A stretch of DNA of 43,626 nt from JAYZDB01 sp036338025 (lineage in GTDB: Bacteria; Planctomycetota; UBA1135; UBA2386): NCBI GenBank assembly GCA_036338025.1, contig JAYZDB010000201.1:1-43626 (forward strand). The letters are read 5' to 3'. Positions 1 to 7,228 of the stretch are shown here, piece after piece (position 1 is the first letter of the stretch; each line of letters starts with the position of its first letter). The notes under the pieces were generated by a model, which saw only the letters and a list, made by a program, of their open reading frames with translations, was not told the origin of the DNA and made no database searches. The translations under genes were made by a program, and so were the position numbers.

Positions 1-25
1 CGCGTAGGAGCGGGTGGACGGGTGG

Positions 26-102
26 TGGTGGGCGATACTGGACTCGAACCAGTGACCCCTAGCTTGTCGAGCTAGTGCTCTAACCAACTGAGCTAATCGC
101 CC
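26..102 (-). tRNA. tRNA-Val (anticodon GAC)
   Basis: Read on the minus strand this folds as a complete cloverleaf: acceptor GGGCGAT pairs with ATCGCCC, D stem GCTC/GAGC, anticodon stem CTAGC/GCTAG, T stem ACTGG/CCAGT with the TTCGAGT loop, discriminator A, and an encoded CCA (positions 28-26). The seven-base anticodon loop is TCGACAA, so the anticodon is GAC (valine, decoding GUC/GUU). Position 33, the base before the anticodon, is C instead of the nearly universal U. All stems are perfectly paired, so this is unlikely to be a pseudogene. Confidence 0.95.
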
Positions 103-119
103 TTGCGGGAGGGTCGGGT

Positions 120-149
120 TTTATAGAGCCAGTCCGCCAGAGCGCGCAA
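120..149 (-). promoter_or_regulatory. Candidate promoter of the tRNA-Val gene
   Basis: On the minus strand TTGCGC (149-144) is followed after 18 bases by TATAAA (125-120), which ends 17 bases before the tRNA 5' end. This fits a sigma-70-type promoter with a good -10 and a three-of-six -35. Inferred by eye only. Confidence 0.4.
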
Positions 150-220
150 GCGAAAACCAAGGGGCTTTGGCGGGCTGCAATCGGTACACTCTGCGCCCCG
201 CCAAGACCCTTTTGCCCGGC

Positions 221-877
221 ATGACCCACCACCAAGGCAGCCTCCTGCTGATGACTCTCCCGATCCCCGCGATGGGGGAGCAGGCGGTGTTCCGCAAGGG
301 CCCGCTCGAGTTGCTGCTGGAGAATCACCACGGCGGACTGTGCATTCTGACACCACACCCACAACGTCCGCAGCGGCAGTACCTCGGACTGCCCCGCACC
401 GGCAGCCTGGAACTCTCGGTGCGCGCACCGGAACACAAGGTCAGGATCATGCTGCGCGACCGGCTGACCCTGGCACCGGGCGGACGCTTGCACGGCTACC
501 TCACCGTGCCGATGCCGCACCGCCTGCTGTGGCGGCAGCCGAATGGGTCGGGTGAGCCGCTGCTGGAGGTCGCTCCCAAGGAGTTGCAGACATCCTGGCT
601 GGGCGAGGGGCCCGAGGGCGGTTATGTCCATGAGTGCGAGAGTTCGTTCCATCTCGACCGGCACGGGGTCGCTGCAAACACCATGGCGATCGTGCCGGTG
701 CTGCTCCTCAACCACAGCGACCACACGGTCTCGCCGGAGTTCCTGACCCTCAGCATCCGCGATCGGGATCTGCGCGAAGTCGACGACCAGATCGTCATCG
801 CACCGCGGCGACTGCGCTTTGGCGACGAAGACCAGGTCGACGAAGAAATCCGCGCCATCCCACGGAGGTCCGCATGA
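221..877 (+). CDS. DUF432-like protein
   Basis: About 218 residues with no signal peptide or membrane segment. The body reads as a beta-rich domain (FRKGPLELLLEN, DRLTLAPGGRLHGYLTVPMP, ending in NTMAIVPVLLLNHSD and LRFGDEDQVDEEIRAIP). The overall look recalls DUF432, a family of unknown function that I remember near mechanosensitive channel genes; this is recalled, not searched. Its stop overlaps the next start as ATGA, so the two are translationally coupled. The start is uncertain: TTG 167, ATG 221 and ATG 251 are in frame and none has a clear Shine-Dalgarno. I chose 221 as the first ATG. A long open frame on the opposite strand is a shadow. Confidence 0.65.
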   Translation: MTHHQGSLLLMTLPIPAMGEQAVFRKGPLELLLENHHGGLCILTPHPQRPQRQYLGLPRTGSLELSVRAPEHKVRIMLRDRLTLAPGGRLHGYLTVPMPHRLLWRQPNGSGEPLLEVAPKELQTSWLGEGPEGGYVHECESSFHLDRHGVAANTMAIVPVLLLNHSDHTVSPEFLTLSIRDRDLREVDDQIVIAPRRLRFGDEDQVDEEIRAIPRRSA

Positions 878-1884
878 ACCAGGGATTGGGATACAAGTCT
901 CTCGGCCTGGTCCTGCTGTTGTTCCTGGCCAGCGGCGTCGTGGCCGCCTTGATCCAGCAAGGCAGCGAGCCGGCCAAGGGGCGCGGCGACCAGACCGAGG
1001 TAGCAGTGTTGCGGGCTCGGATCGAGAGCCTGGAACGGCGACTCGAACAGCAGGCCAACCAGGCATCCGAAGAGAAGCTGTTGATGATCAAGGTGCTGGA
1101 CGCGTCGACGCGACGGCTCGATGAACTGTGTCGGGCCATCGATGCCGGGGCGCCGATCCACAAACCAGCGCCGAAGAGCGCCGGTGGAACTGCCGTGGAC
1201 TCGGTCCTGACCAAGACCGACGGTCCGAGCAGCGGCGCTGCAGGTGCAGCCGCCGACCGCCCGGCGGAATCGATGTTCGGAGAACTCACCGTCCTCCAGA
1301 TGCTGGGGATCGTCCTGGCGGTCTCCGTCTTGCTGCTGGTGATCGGCCTCGTGTTCTTCCCCGGCCGCCTGCGCGGCTCGGTTCCACAGATCGAATACAA
1401 CGCGGAGCCGGACCCGGTGGGAGCACCCTCGGTCGGGAAACCAGCGCCGGCCGATTCGGAGTCGGCCGAAGGTCCAGATTCGGTGAGCACTGCAACGGAC
1501 AGCAAGGGTCCGGCCATCGTGCCGGTTGCGCGGAGCTTCCCGGATCCAGTCCTGGGCGACGGCAACCCAGTCCCGCACAAGCTGTCGATCGGCCTGGGGG
1601 ACCAGACGTCGGTCGAGAGCCTGGTGACGGTGCTCGACTCCTACCTCAACACCGAACCCTACATCCTGCGCCAACCAGCGCCGCGGGTGGCGGTCGGCAA
1701 GGGCGAACTGCACCTGAAGTTCTACGCCCTGCCGACGCTGTCGAAGACCGAACACGCACTCCTGGACGCGACGGTCAGACGGCTGCAGCCAGCCTCTTCC
1801 CAGGGGCGTGAGACACGCCCGACCTGGGGTCGGGGCTCGCAACCGGACTCCTCCGGGGACGCCGCGGACTCCTCGATCGCCTAG
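874..1884 (+). CDS. Two-TM protein with coiled coil and MscS-like C-terminal region
   Basis: 336 residues. The start is ATG 874 with CGGAGG (863-868) five bases upstream, overlapping the previous stop. Layout: TM segment at about 8-26, coiled-coil-like stretch at about 38-90 (EVAVLRARIESLERRL), Ala/Pro/Ser linker, second TM at about 138-162, a low-complexity acidic linker, and a folded piece at about 246-305. That piece (LNTEPYILRQPAPRVAV, then LHLKFYAL) resembles the cytosolic beta/alpha-beta region of MscS channels, where a 'hPxVLxxPAPxV' pattern is common. The MscS pore helix is not recognisable, so this may be an accessory or regulatory relative and not a channel. The pairing with the DUF432-like gene supports a membrane-tension or osmotic role, by inference only. 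Confidence 0.7.
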   Translation: MNQGLGYKSLGLVLLLFLASGVVAALIQQGSEPAKGRGDQTEVAVLRARIESLERRLEQQANQASEEKLLMIKVLDASTRRLDELCRAIDAGAPIHKPAPKSAGGTAVDSVLTKTDGPSSGAAGAAADRPAESMFGELTVLQMLGIVLAVSVLLLVIGLVFFPGRLRGSVPQIEYNAEPDPVGAPSVGKPAPADSESAEGPDSVSTATDSKGPAIVPVARSFPDPVLGDGNPVPHKLSIGLGDQTSVESLVTVLDSYLNTEPYILRQPAPRVAVGKGELHLKFYALPTLSKTEHALLDATVRRLQPASSQGRETRPTWGRGSQPDSSGDAADSSIA

Positions 1885-1951
1885 CCACCGCAAAAGCTGG
1901 CCCGCCGCCGGCAATTCAAGGGCTAGCTGGCTATCCCGCGGGGCGGATGGC

Positions 1952-1977
1952 TATACTCCTCGCCCCTTCGCGGGGCG
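1952..1977 (+). promoter_or_regulatory. Candidate -10 and leader hairpin upstream of ald
   Basis: TATACT (1952-1957) is a good -10 hexamer without an obvious -35. It is followed by a six-base-pair hairpin CGCCCC(1961-1966)-TTCGC-GGGGCG(1972-1977) that would sit at the very 5' end of the ald transcript. It may be a promoter with a stabilising 5' hairpin, or a terminator for the upstream pair; there is no T-run. Confidence 0.3.
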
Positions 1978-2059
1978 GAATTTCTCCGAGGCCAGCGCGC
2001 TGTGAGATGCACCGCCGGCATCGCCCCGCTCCGCCAACTGCAACGAGAACCCGGCCATC

Positions 2060-3169
2060 ATGATCATCGGTGTCCCCAAAGAGATCAAACAACAGGAAAA
2101 CCGCATCGGCGCGGTACCCGCCATGGTTCATGGCCTCTCCGATGCCGGCCACACGGTGTTGGTAGAGAAGGACGGCGGTCTCGGCGCCGGGATCTCCAAC
2201 CAGCAATTCGAAGCCGCCGGCGCCCGCATCGCGAGCACTGCCGAGGAGATCTACGGCGAAGCCGAGATGATCGTCAAGGTCAAGGAACCGCTACCCGACG
2301 AATACTCCCTGATCCGCCCCGGCCAGCTGCTGTTCACCTACTTCCACTTCGCTGCCAACCGCGAGTTGACCGAAGCCATGCTGGCCAGCGGCGCCCAGTG
2401 CTTCACCTACGAAACCCTCAGCATCGATGGCAAGCTGCCGCTGCTGACGCCGATGAGCGAGGTCGCGGGCCGCATGTCAATCCAGGTCGGAGCCTTCTAC
2501 CTCGAACGGCACAATGGTGGCCGGGGCAAGTTGATGGGTGGGGTCCCCGGGGTCGAGCCCGCCACCGTCATGATCCTCGGTGCCGGCGTGGTCGGCACCA
2601 ATGCCGCCAAGATGGCGTCCGGCATGGGAGCCAACGTGTTCCTGATGGACATCGACCTCGACCGCCTGCGCTACCTCGATGACACCATGCCGAGCAACGT
2701 CACCCTCTTGCACAGCAGCCCGTTCTCGATCCAGGAGAAACTGCCCCTGGCCGACCTGGTAGTCGGCGCCGTGCTGCTCAGCGGCGCGCGCGCGCCGGTG
2801 CTGGTGCGGCGCGAGGACCTGAAGATCATGAAGGATGACGGCCCGGTGGTGGTCGATGTCGCAGTCGACCAGGGTGGCTGCATCGAGACCTGCAAGCCGA
2901 CCACCCATGCCGACCCGACCTTCATCGTCGATGGTGTCGTGCACTACTGCGTCGCCAACATGCCCGGCGCGGTGCCGCGCACCTCGACCTTTGCGCTGAC
3001 CAACGCCACCGGACCGTGGGTCAAGCGTCTGGCCGACCAGGGTGCGGCGGAAGCGGCACGCCATCCGATCTTCCAGACCGCGGCCAACGTCCTGGGCGGC
3101 AAGCTGACCAACGAACCGGTCGCCCGCGCCTTCGACATGGCATGGCAGGCGCCGGACTCGGTCCTGTGA
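2060..3169 (+). CDS. ald: Alanine dehydrogenase
   Basis: 369 residues, the usual length of NAD-dependent alanine dehydrogenase, which interconverts L-alanine and pyruvate plus ammonia in the cytosol. The N-terminus MIIGVPKEIKQQENRIG is the family signature with Arg15. Substrate and catalytic residues Lys75 (VKVKEP) and His96 (YFHFA) sit at their canonical numbers. The NAD-binding Rossmann motif GAGVVG is followed by the acidic end of beta-2 (LMDID), and the VDVAVDQGG segment holds the catalytic Asp. The start ATG 2060 gives the canonical N-terminus although no strong Shine-Dalgarno is visible. uppP begins 31 bases downstream on the same strand; alanine supply and undecaprenyl phosphate recycling both serve peptidoglycan, so co-transcription is plausible. 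Confidence 0.97.
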   Translation: MIIGVPKEIKQQENRIGAVPAMVHGLSDAGHTVLVEKDGGLGAGISNQQFEAAGARIASTAEEIYGEAEMIVKVKEPLPDEYSLIRPGQLLFTYFHFAANRELTEAMLASGAQCFTYETLSIDGKLPLLTPMSEVAGRMSIQVGAFYLERHNGGRGKLMGGVPGVEPATVMILGAGVVGTNAAKMASGMGANVFLMDIDLDRLRYLDDTMPSNVTLLHSSPFSIQEKLPLADLVVGAVLLSGARAPVLVRREDLKIMKDDGPVVVDVAVDQGGCIETCKPTTHADPTFIVDGVVHYCVANMPGAVPRTSTFALTNATGPWVKRLADQGAAEAARHPIFQTAANVLGGKLTNEPVARAFDMAWQAPDSVL

Positions 3170-3200
3170 TGGTAGACGAGCGATCGGGGCGAGGCTGACC

Positions 3201-4076
3201 TTGCTGGATCCGCACGTCGCGCAAACGACGCCTGCGCCGCAGGAGGTCGATTGGTTGTACTGCTCGGTGATGGGCCTGGTCGAGGGCCTGACCGAGTTCC
3301 TGCCGATCAGCAGCACTGGCCACCTGATCCTGGTCGGTCAGGGCATCTTCGACCGCAGCAACCCCTCGTTCGACATCGGGATCCAACTCGGCGCGATCAC
3401 CGCGATCCTGTTCCTGTACCGACAGCGGCTCTGGGCCGCTGCACAAGAGATGTTCGCCAGGCCGGATCCACAAGGGGCCGGATCGGGGCAGACCAACCTG
3501 CTGTGGTTGATCCTGGTCGCTGCCTTGCCGGCCTCCGTGCTGGGCCTGATCTACCGAGGTACAATCCTTGATCTGCTCTACAACCCCAAGACGGTGGCGA
3601 TCAGCCTGATCGTCGGCGGAGTCCTGCTGTGGTTGCTCGAGATCTGGCTGCAACGCCGCGGTCACGACGACTCAGCGGTCGGCATGTCCGAATTGACCCT
3701 CAAGAAGGCCTGCTGGATCGGCGTGTTCCAGAGCCTGGCGCTGATCCCCGGCACCAGCCGGTCCGCCGCCATGATCGCCGGCGCCCTGCTCGTCGGCTGC
3801 CGGCGCACGGCGGCAGCCGAGTTCTCGTTCCTGGTCGGGCTCCCGGTGCTCTACGGAGCCGCCTGCATCAAGCTGTTCGAGGATTTCGAGTCGTACGGCG
3901 ATCCGGTGCGGATGGCAGAGCTGCTGATCGCAGGCTTGACCTCATTCCTCAGCGCCCTGCTGGTGGTCACGCCCTTTGTGCGGTTTCTGCAGCACCACAC
4001 CTTCCGGCCGTTCGCCTGGTACCGGATCGCGGTAGGCAGCGTACTACTGGCCCTGGTGCTCAACGGCGCGCTCTAG
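3201..4076 (+). CDS. uppP: Undecaprenyl-diphosphate phosphatase (UppP/BacA)
   Basis: 291 residues, polytopic inner-membrane enzyme that removes the terminal phosphate of undecaprenyl diphosphate to recycle the lipid carrier for peptidoglycan. The catalytic signature EGLTEFLPISSTGHL is present with Glu28 and Glu32 of the E-x3-E motif, and the second signature PGTSRS with its Arg follows in the second half. Hydrophobic segments fill the rest. The start is a TTG at 3201 with GAGG (about 3189-3192) upstream at good spacing; no in-frame ATG lies before the first catalytic motif except Met24, which would cut into it. It converges on the histone-like gene with only seven bases between stops. Confidence 0.95.
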   Translation: MLDPHVAQTTPAPQEVDWLYCSVMGLVEGLTEFLPISSTGHLILVGQGIFDRSNPSFDIGIQLGAITAILFLYRQRLWAAAQEMFARPDPQGAGSGQTNLLWLILVAALPASVLGLIYRGTILDLLYNPKTVAISLIVGGVLLWLLEIWLQRRGHDDSAVGMSELTLKKACWIGVFQSLALIPGTSRSAAMIAGALLVGCRRTAAAEFSFLVGLPVLYGAACIKLFEDFESYGDPVRMAELLIAGLTSFLSALLVVTPFVRFLQHHTFRPFAWYRIAVGSVLLALVLNGAL

Positions 4077-4083
4077 ACCAGCG

Positions 4084-4647
4084 CTATTTCGCCAGTTCGT
4101 AGCCGAGCTTCTTGAAGACGTAGTAGACCTCGCGCCAACTCGGGAACGGCCTCGAGTACTCCTGCTTGTACTTGTCGATCGCGTCGATGAAGCGCAGGAC
4201 CTCGGAGTCCATCTCGATGTCCACGACCTTCGGCGCCGGCTTGACCGTGCGCGGCACGCTGGGTGTGCGCGGGTTGTTCGCGTACTTCGAATTGGCAGTC
4301 TTCTTGGTCTTGGAGGCTGCGGCGGAGGGTTTGGCCACCACTTCGGCGTCATCGACCAGGTCGCCGACGCTATCGATTTCGGCGACGTCCAATTCGACCG
4401 AAGCCGAATCTGCTGAGGCCTTCGTCTTGGACTTCTTGGCAGTCGCCTTGTTGGCGGTGGTCCGCTTGGACCTGGTCTTCGAAGCCGCGGCCTTCTGGAC
4501 CTTCTTGCGGGCCTTCTTCTTGGCCGCGGCCGGCCTGGCCTTGGTCTTCTTGGTCACGGACTTGCGCGTCACCTTTTTCGTAGTGCCACGAGTGGTCTTG
4601 GGAGCGGTCTGCTTTTTTCTTGCCGAGGAAGCCATATCCAGTTTCAT
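4084..4647 (-). CDS. Lys/Ala-rich histone H1-like protein with a conserved C-terminal module
   Basis: 187 residues. Residues about 8-75 are a low-complexity Lys/Ala/Thr/Arg tail (runs such as AAKKKARKKVQKAAASK) like histone H1 and bacterial Hc1-type DNA-binding proteins. An acidic linker (about 84-105) follows, then a second short basic stretch. The last 40 residues form a compact module (EVLRFIDAIDKYKQ, FPSWREVYYVFKKLGYE) that I associate with small proteins of planctomycetes. The likely role is nucleoid binding or compaction through the tail, with the end module mediating a specific contact; this is inference. The start may be Met5 (4635) instead of 4647, as neither has a clear Shine-Dalgarno. 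About 90 bases separate it from mtnA upstream on the same strand. Confidence 0.8.
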   Translation of the reverse strand: MKLDMASSARKKQTAPKTTRGTTKKVTRKSVTKKTKARPAAAKKKARKKVQKAAASKTRSKRTTANKATAKKSKTKASADSASVELDVAEIDSVGDLVDDAEVVAKPSAAASKTKKTANSKYANNPRTPSVPRTVKPAPKVVDIEMDSEVLRFIDAIDKYKQEYSRPFPSWREVYYVFKKLGYELAK

Positions 4648-4739
4648 CGACCATCGCGGCAGGTTGGCTTGACTACGCAGCCAAAGCTGAGACCGGTGTC
4701 CTACAACACCGATGCGAACGACGGCTCCAGAGCGACCGC

Positions 4740-5759
4740 TCAGCTGAGCAATTCGCGAATCGCCGCAGTGGAAACCGGTGAGATCAAGCCACGGTCGGTG
4801 ACCAGGCCGCGCAGCAGATGCGCCGGCGTCACATCGAAGGCCGGATTGCGTGCTCCGACATCGGCGGCGGCGGTCCGGACTCCGGCGACAGACAGGACCT
4901 CTTCAGGGTCACGGTCTTCGATCGGGATCAGGCTGCCGTCGGACAGGCTCAGGTCAAAGGTGCTGAACGGTGCCGCGATGTACATCGGAACGTCGTGGGC
5001 CGCCGCCGCCAAGGCGACCCCGTAGGTGCCGACCTTGTTGGCGGCATCGCCGTTGGCGGCGATGCGGTCCGCACCCGTGATCACCAGGTCGACCTCCCCG
5101 CGCGCCATCAGACCGGCAGCCGCCGAGTCCGGGATCACCTGCACCGGGATGCCGGCGTCGTGCAACTCCAAAGCTGTCAGGCGGGAACCCTGCAGCAAGG
5201 GGCGGGTCTCGTCGGCCAGGACTGTAAAGCGGGTGCCGCGGCGCCAGGCCTCGAACAACAAGGCCAGGGCGGTACCGTCGCCGGCGGTTGCAAGTCGGCC
5301 GGCGTTGCAGTGGGTGAGGACCGTCATGCCGTCCTCGACCAGGTCGGCGCCGTTCTCACCCATCCGACGGCAGAGATCCTCGTCCTCGCTGCGAATCGCG
5401 TCGGCCTCCTCGAGCAGCGCCTGCAGGCTACCGTCGACCCGGCCGCGTTCGCTGACCCGCTCGACCGCCCAGGCCAGGTTGACCGCCGTCGGTCTGGCAG
5501 CCGCCAGGCGCTCTCCGACGGCTTGCAGGGCCGGCATGAAACCAGTCTCGGGCGCTTCGGCCCGGACGCCCAGGACCATCCCGTAGCCCGCCGCTACGCC
5601 AATCGCCGGTGCACCGCGCACCGCCAGGCGGCGGATCGCATCGATCACCCCGGCAACATCCGTCAAGGCCAACATCTTGACCTCGCGCGGCAACAGGGTC
5701 TGGTCCAGCAGATCCAGGTGTCCGTCGGTATCACCGACCCAGCGTAGGGTGTCGAGCAC
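4740..5759 (-). CDS. mtnA: S-methyl-5-thioribose-1-phosphate isomerase
   Basis: 339 residues. MtnA converts methylthioribose-1-phosphate to methylthioribulose-1-phosphate in methionine salvage from methylthioadenosine. Visible family motifs are VRGAPAIG near residue 47, THCNAGRLAT with the catalytic Cys151, and TGADRIAANGD with the catalytic Asp231, followed by NKVGTYGVALAA. These match MtnA better than the eIF2B-type regulatory relatives, which lack the Cys/Asp pair. The start is GTG 5759, only 12 bases after the purE stop, so purC, purE and mtnA look like one transcript. No other mtn gene is in the window. Confidence 0.95.
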   Translation of the reverse strand: MLDTLRWVGDTDGHLDLLDQTLLPREVKMLALTDVAGVIDAIRRLAVRGAPAIGVAAGYGMVLGVRAEAPETGFMPALQAVGERLAAARPTAVNLAWAVERVSERGRVDGSLQALLEEADAIRSEDEDLCRRMGENGADLVEDGMTVLTHCNAGRLATAGDGTALALLFEAWRRGTRFTVLADETRPLLQGSRLTALELHDAGIPVQVIPDSAAAGLMARGEVDLVITGADRIAANGDAANKVGTYGVALAAAAHDVPMYIAAPFSTFDLSLSDGSLIPIEDRDPEEVLSVAGVRTAAADVGARNPAFDVTPAHLLRGLVTDRGLISPVSTAAIRELLS

Positions 5760-5771
5760 TGTGCTTCGTCT

Positions 5772-6272
5772 CTAGGCGTAACCGCCTTGGACGTCGCGGT
5801 CCTTGGCGAGGGTTTTCTGACGATCCGCTTCCACGAAGGCGGCCAGGCGTTCGGCGATCCCGTCATCCGACAAGGCCAGGATGCGGGCCGCCAACAAGGC
5901 CGCGTTCTTGGCGCCGCTGCTGCCGATCCCGAGGGTGCCGACCGGCACGCCGGGTGGCATCATGACGGTCGAAAGCAGGGCATCCTGACCCTTCAGGGGT
6001 CCGGCATCGACCGGGATACCGAGCACCGGCACCAGCGAGTGGGCGGCCAGCGCTCCAGCCAGGTGGGCTGCCATGCCGGCGACTCCGATCAGCACCTTGA
6101 TGCCGGACTCCCTGGCACCCCGGGCTAAAGCACAGGCCTCCTCCGGGGTGCGGTGTGCCGACAGGATGCGCACGGAGTGTCCGATCTCCAACTCCGTGAG
6201 GATCTTCAACCCGCCCTCGATGGTCGGGAGGTCAGAGTCGGAACCGAGAACGAAGGTGACGGGCTTGGCCAT
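5772..6272 (-). CDS. purE: N5-carboxyaminoimidazole ribonucleotide mutase / AIR carboxylase
   Basis: 166 residues, cytosolic purine biosynthesis. The signature loop GSDSD (10-14), SAHRTP (38-43, with His40) and GVAGMAAHLAG are all present, followed by MMPPGVPVGTLGIG and the NAALLAA helix. The sequence looks like the bacterial class I enzyme, which needs PurK to make N5-CAIR, but no purK lies in the window, so the class cannot be settled here. It sits 37 bases after purC and 12 before mtnA on the same strand. The start ATG 6272 gives the standard N-terminus; no Shine-Dalgarno is visible. Confidence 0.96.
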   Translation of the reverse strand: MAKPVTFVLGSDSDLPTIEGGLKILTELEIGHSVRILSAHRTPEEACALARGARESGIKVLIGVAGMAAHLAGALAAHSLVPVLGIPVDAGPLKGQDALLSTVMMPPGVPVGTLGIGSSGAKNAALLAARILALSDDGIAERLAAFVEADRQKTLAKDRDVQGGYA

Positions 6273-6309
6273 GAGGGAGAATCCAGAGTGGGGGAGGGGG
6301 AACAGGCGA

Positions 6310-7185
6310 TCAGTCCGTCAAGCGACGCAGGATCTCCTGGTAGGTATCAGCGGTCTGGTCGATGACCGCCTGCGGCAAGGGCGGCGGTGGCGGTTGCTTG
6401 TTCCAGTCGGTGGAGGACAGGTAGTCCCGCATCACCTGCTTGTCGAAGGAGGTCGGGTTGCCGCCGGGCACCACCTCTTCGGCGGGCCAAAAGCGGCTGC
6501 TGTCCGCGGTCAGACACTCATCGATCAGGATCAACTCGCCATTCAACAAGCCGAACTCGAACTTGGTATCCGCGATCACGATCCCGCGTTCGCGGGCGAA
6601 GTCCCGGCCGCGGTTGTAGAGCGCGAGGGCGGCGTCCCGGGCCTGCTCGGCAACCTCAGCTCCGACCAGTTCGACCGTCTGCTCGAACGAAATCGGCAGG
6701 TCATGGCCTTCCTCTGCCTTGGTCGAAGGGGTCAGGATGGCCGGCTCGATCTGGCTGGCGTGTTGCAGGCCTTCGGACAAGGTGATCCCGGAGACCACGC
6801 CGGTAGCCTGGTAATCCTTCCAGCCACTGCCGGTCAGGTAGCCGCGCACCACCCATTCGACCGGCAAGGGTTCACAACGCTGGCAACGCATGGTGCGGCC
6901 GCGCAGCTGGTCCTTGTACTGGTCCGGCACATCGTCCCAGCTGTCCACATCGTGGCTGAGGTAGTGGTTTGGCACCACGTCGCCCAGCTTGTCGAACCAG
7001 AAGGCCGCCAGCTCGGTGAGCACCCGGCCTTTGCCCGGAATGCCCTCCTGCATGACCACATCGAAAGCCGATAGACGGTCGGTCGTGACGAGGAGCAGGT
7101 CCTCGCCTAGGATGTAGAGGTCACGGACCTTGCCACGTCCGATCTTTTCGGCGAATGGGAGTTCCGTTTCGAGCACGTTATTCAA
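6310..7185 (-). CDS. purC: Phosphoribosylaminoimidazole-succinocarboxamide synthase (SAICAR synthase)
   Basis: 291 residues. It joins aspartate to CAIR with ATP in purine synthesis, the step after PurE. Visible motifs: GRGKVRDLY near the N-terminus (nucleotide loop), TTDRLSAFDVVM, VEWVVRGYLTGSGWKDY, and DTKFEFG with IDECLTADSSRFWP for metal and substrate. The length and the extra central segment are like the long SAICAR synthase type also found in yeast, not the short 235-residue enterobacterial one. It heads the purC-purE-mtnA run. The divergent aroA start is only 43 bases away, so both promoters must share or overlap this small gap. Confidence 0.96.
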   Translation of the reverse strand: MNNVLETELPFAEKIGRGKVRDLYILGEDLLLVTTDRLSAFDVVMQEGIPGKGRVLTELAAFWFDKLGDVVPNHYLSHDVDSWDDVPDQYKDQLRGRTMRCQRCEPLPVEWVVRGYLTGSGWKDYQATGVVSGITLSEGLQHASQIEPAILTPSTKAEEGHDLPISFEQTVELVGAEVAEQARDAALALYNRGRDFARERGIVIADTKFEFGLLNGELILIDECLTADSSRFWPAEEVVPGGNPTSFDKQVMRDYLSSTDWNKQPPPPPLPQAVIDQTADTYQEILRRLTD

Positions 7186-7228
7186 GGCTGGCCTTCTGGT
7201 TTGAAACTGGGATGGGAGGGTTTTCTCG

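Noticed and set aside
622..1914. Long minus-strand open frame of 430 residues opposite the DUF432-like and two-TM genes
   Set aside because: Low-complexity Arg/Gln/Asp-rich translation without domains, a shadow of plus-strand genes that have a ribosome site, coupling and clear TM segments.
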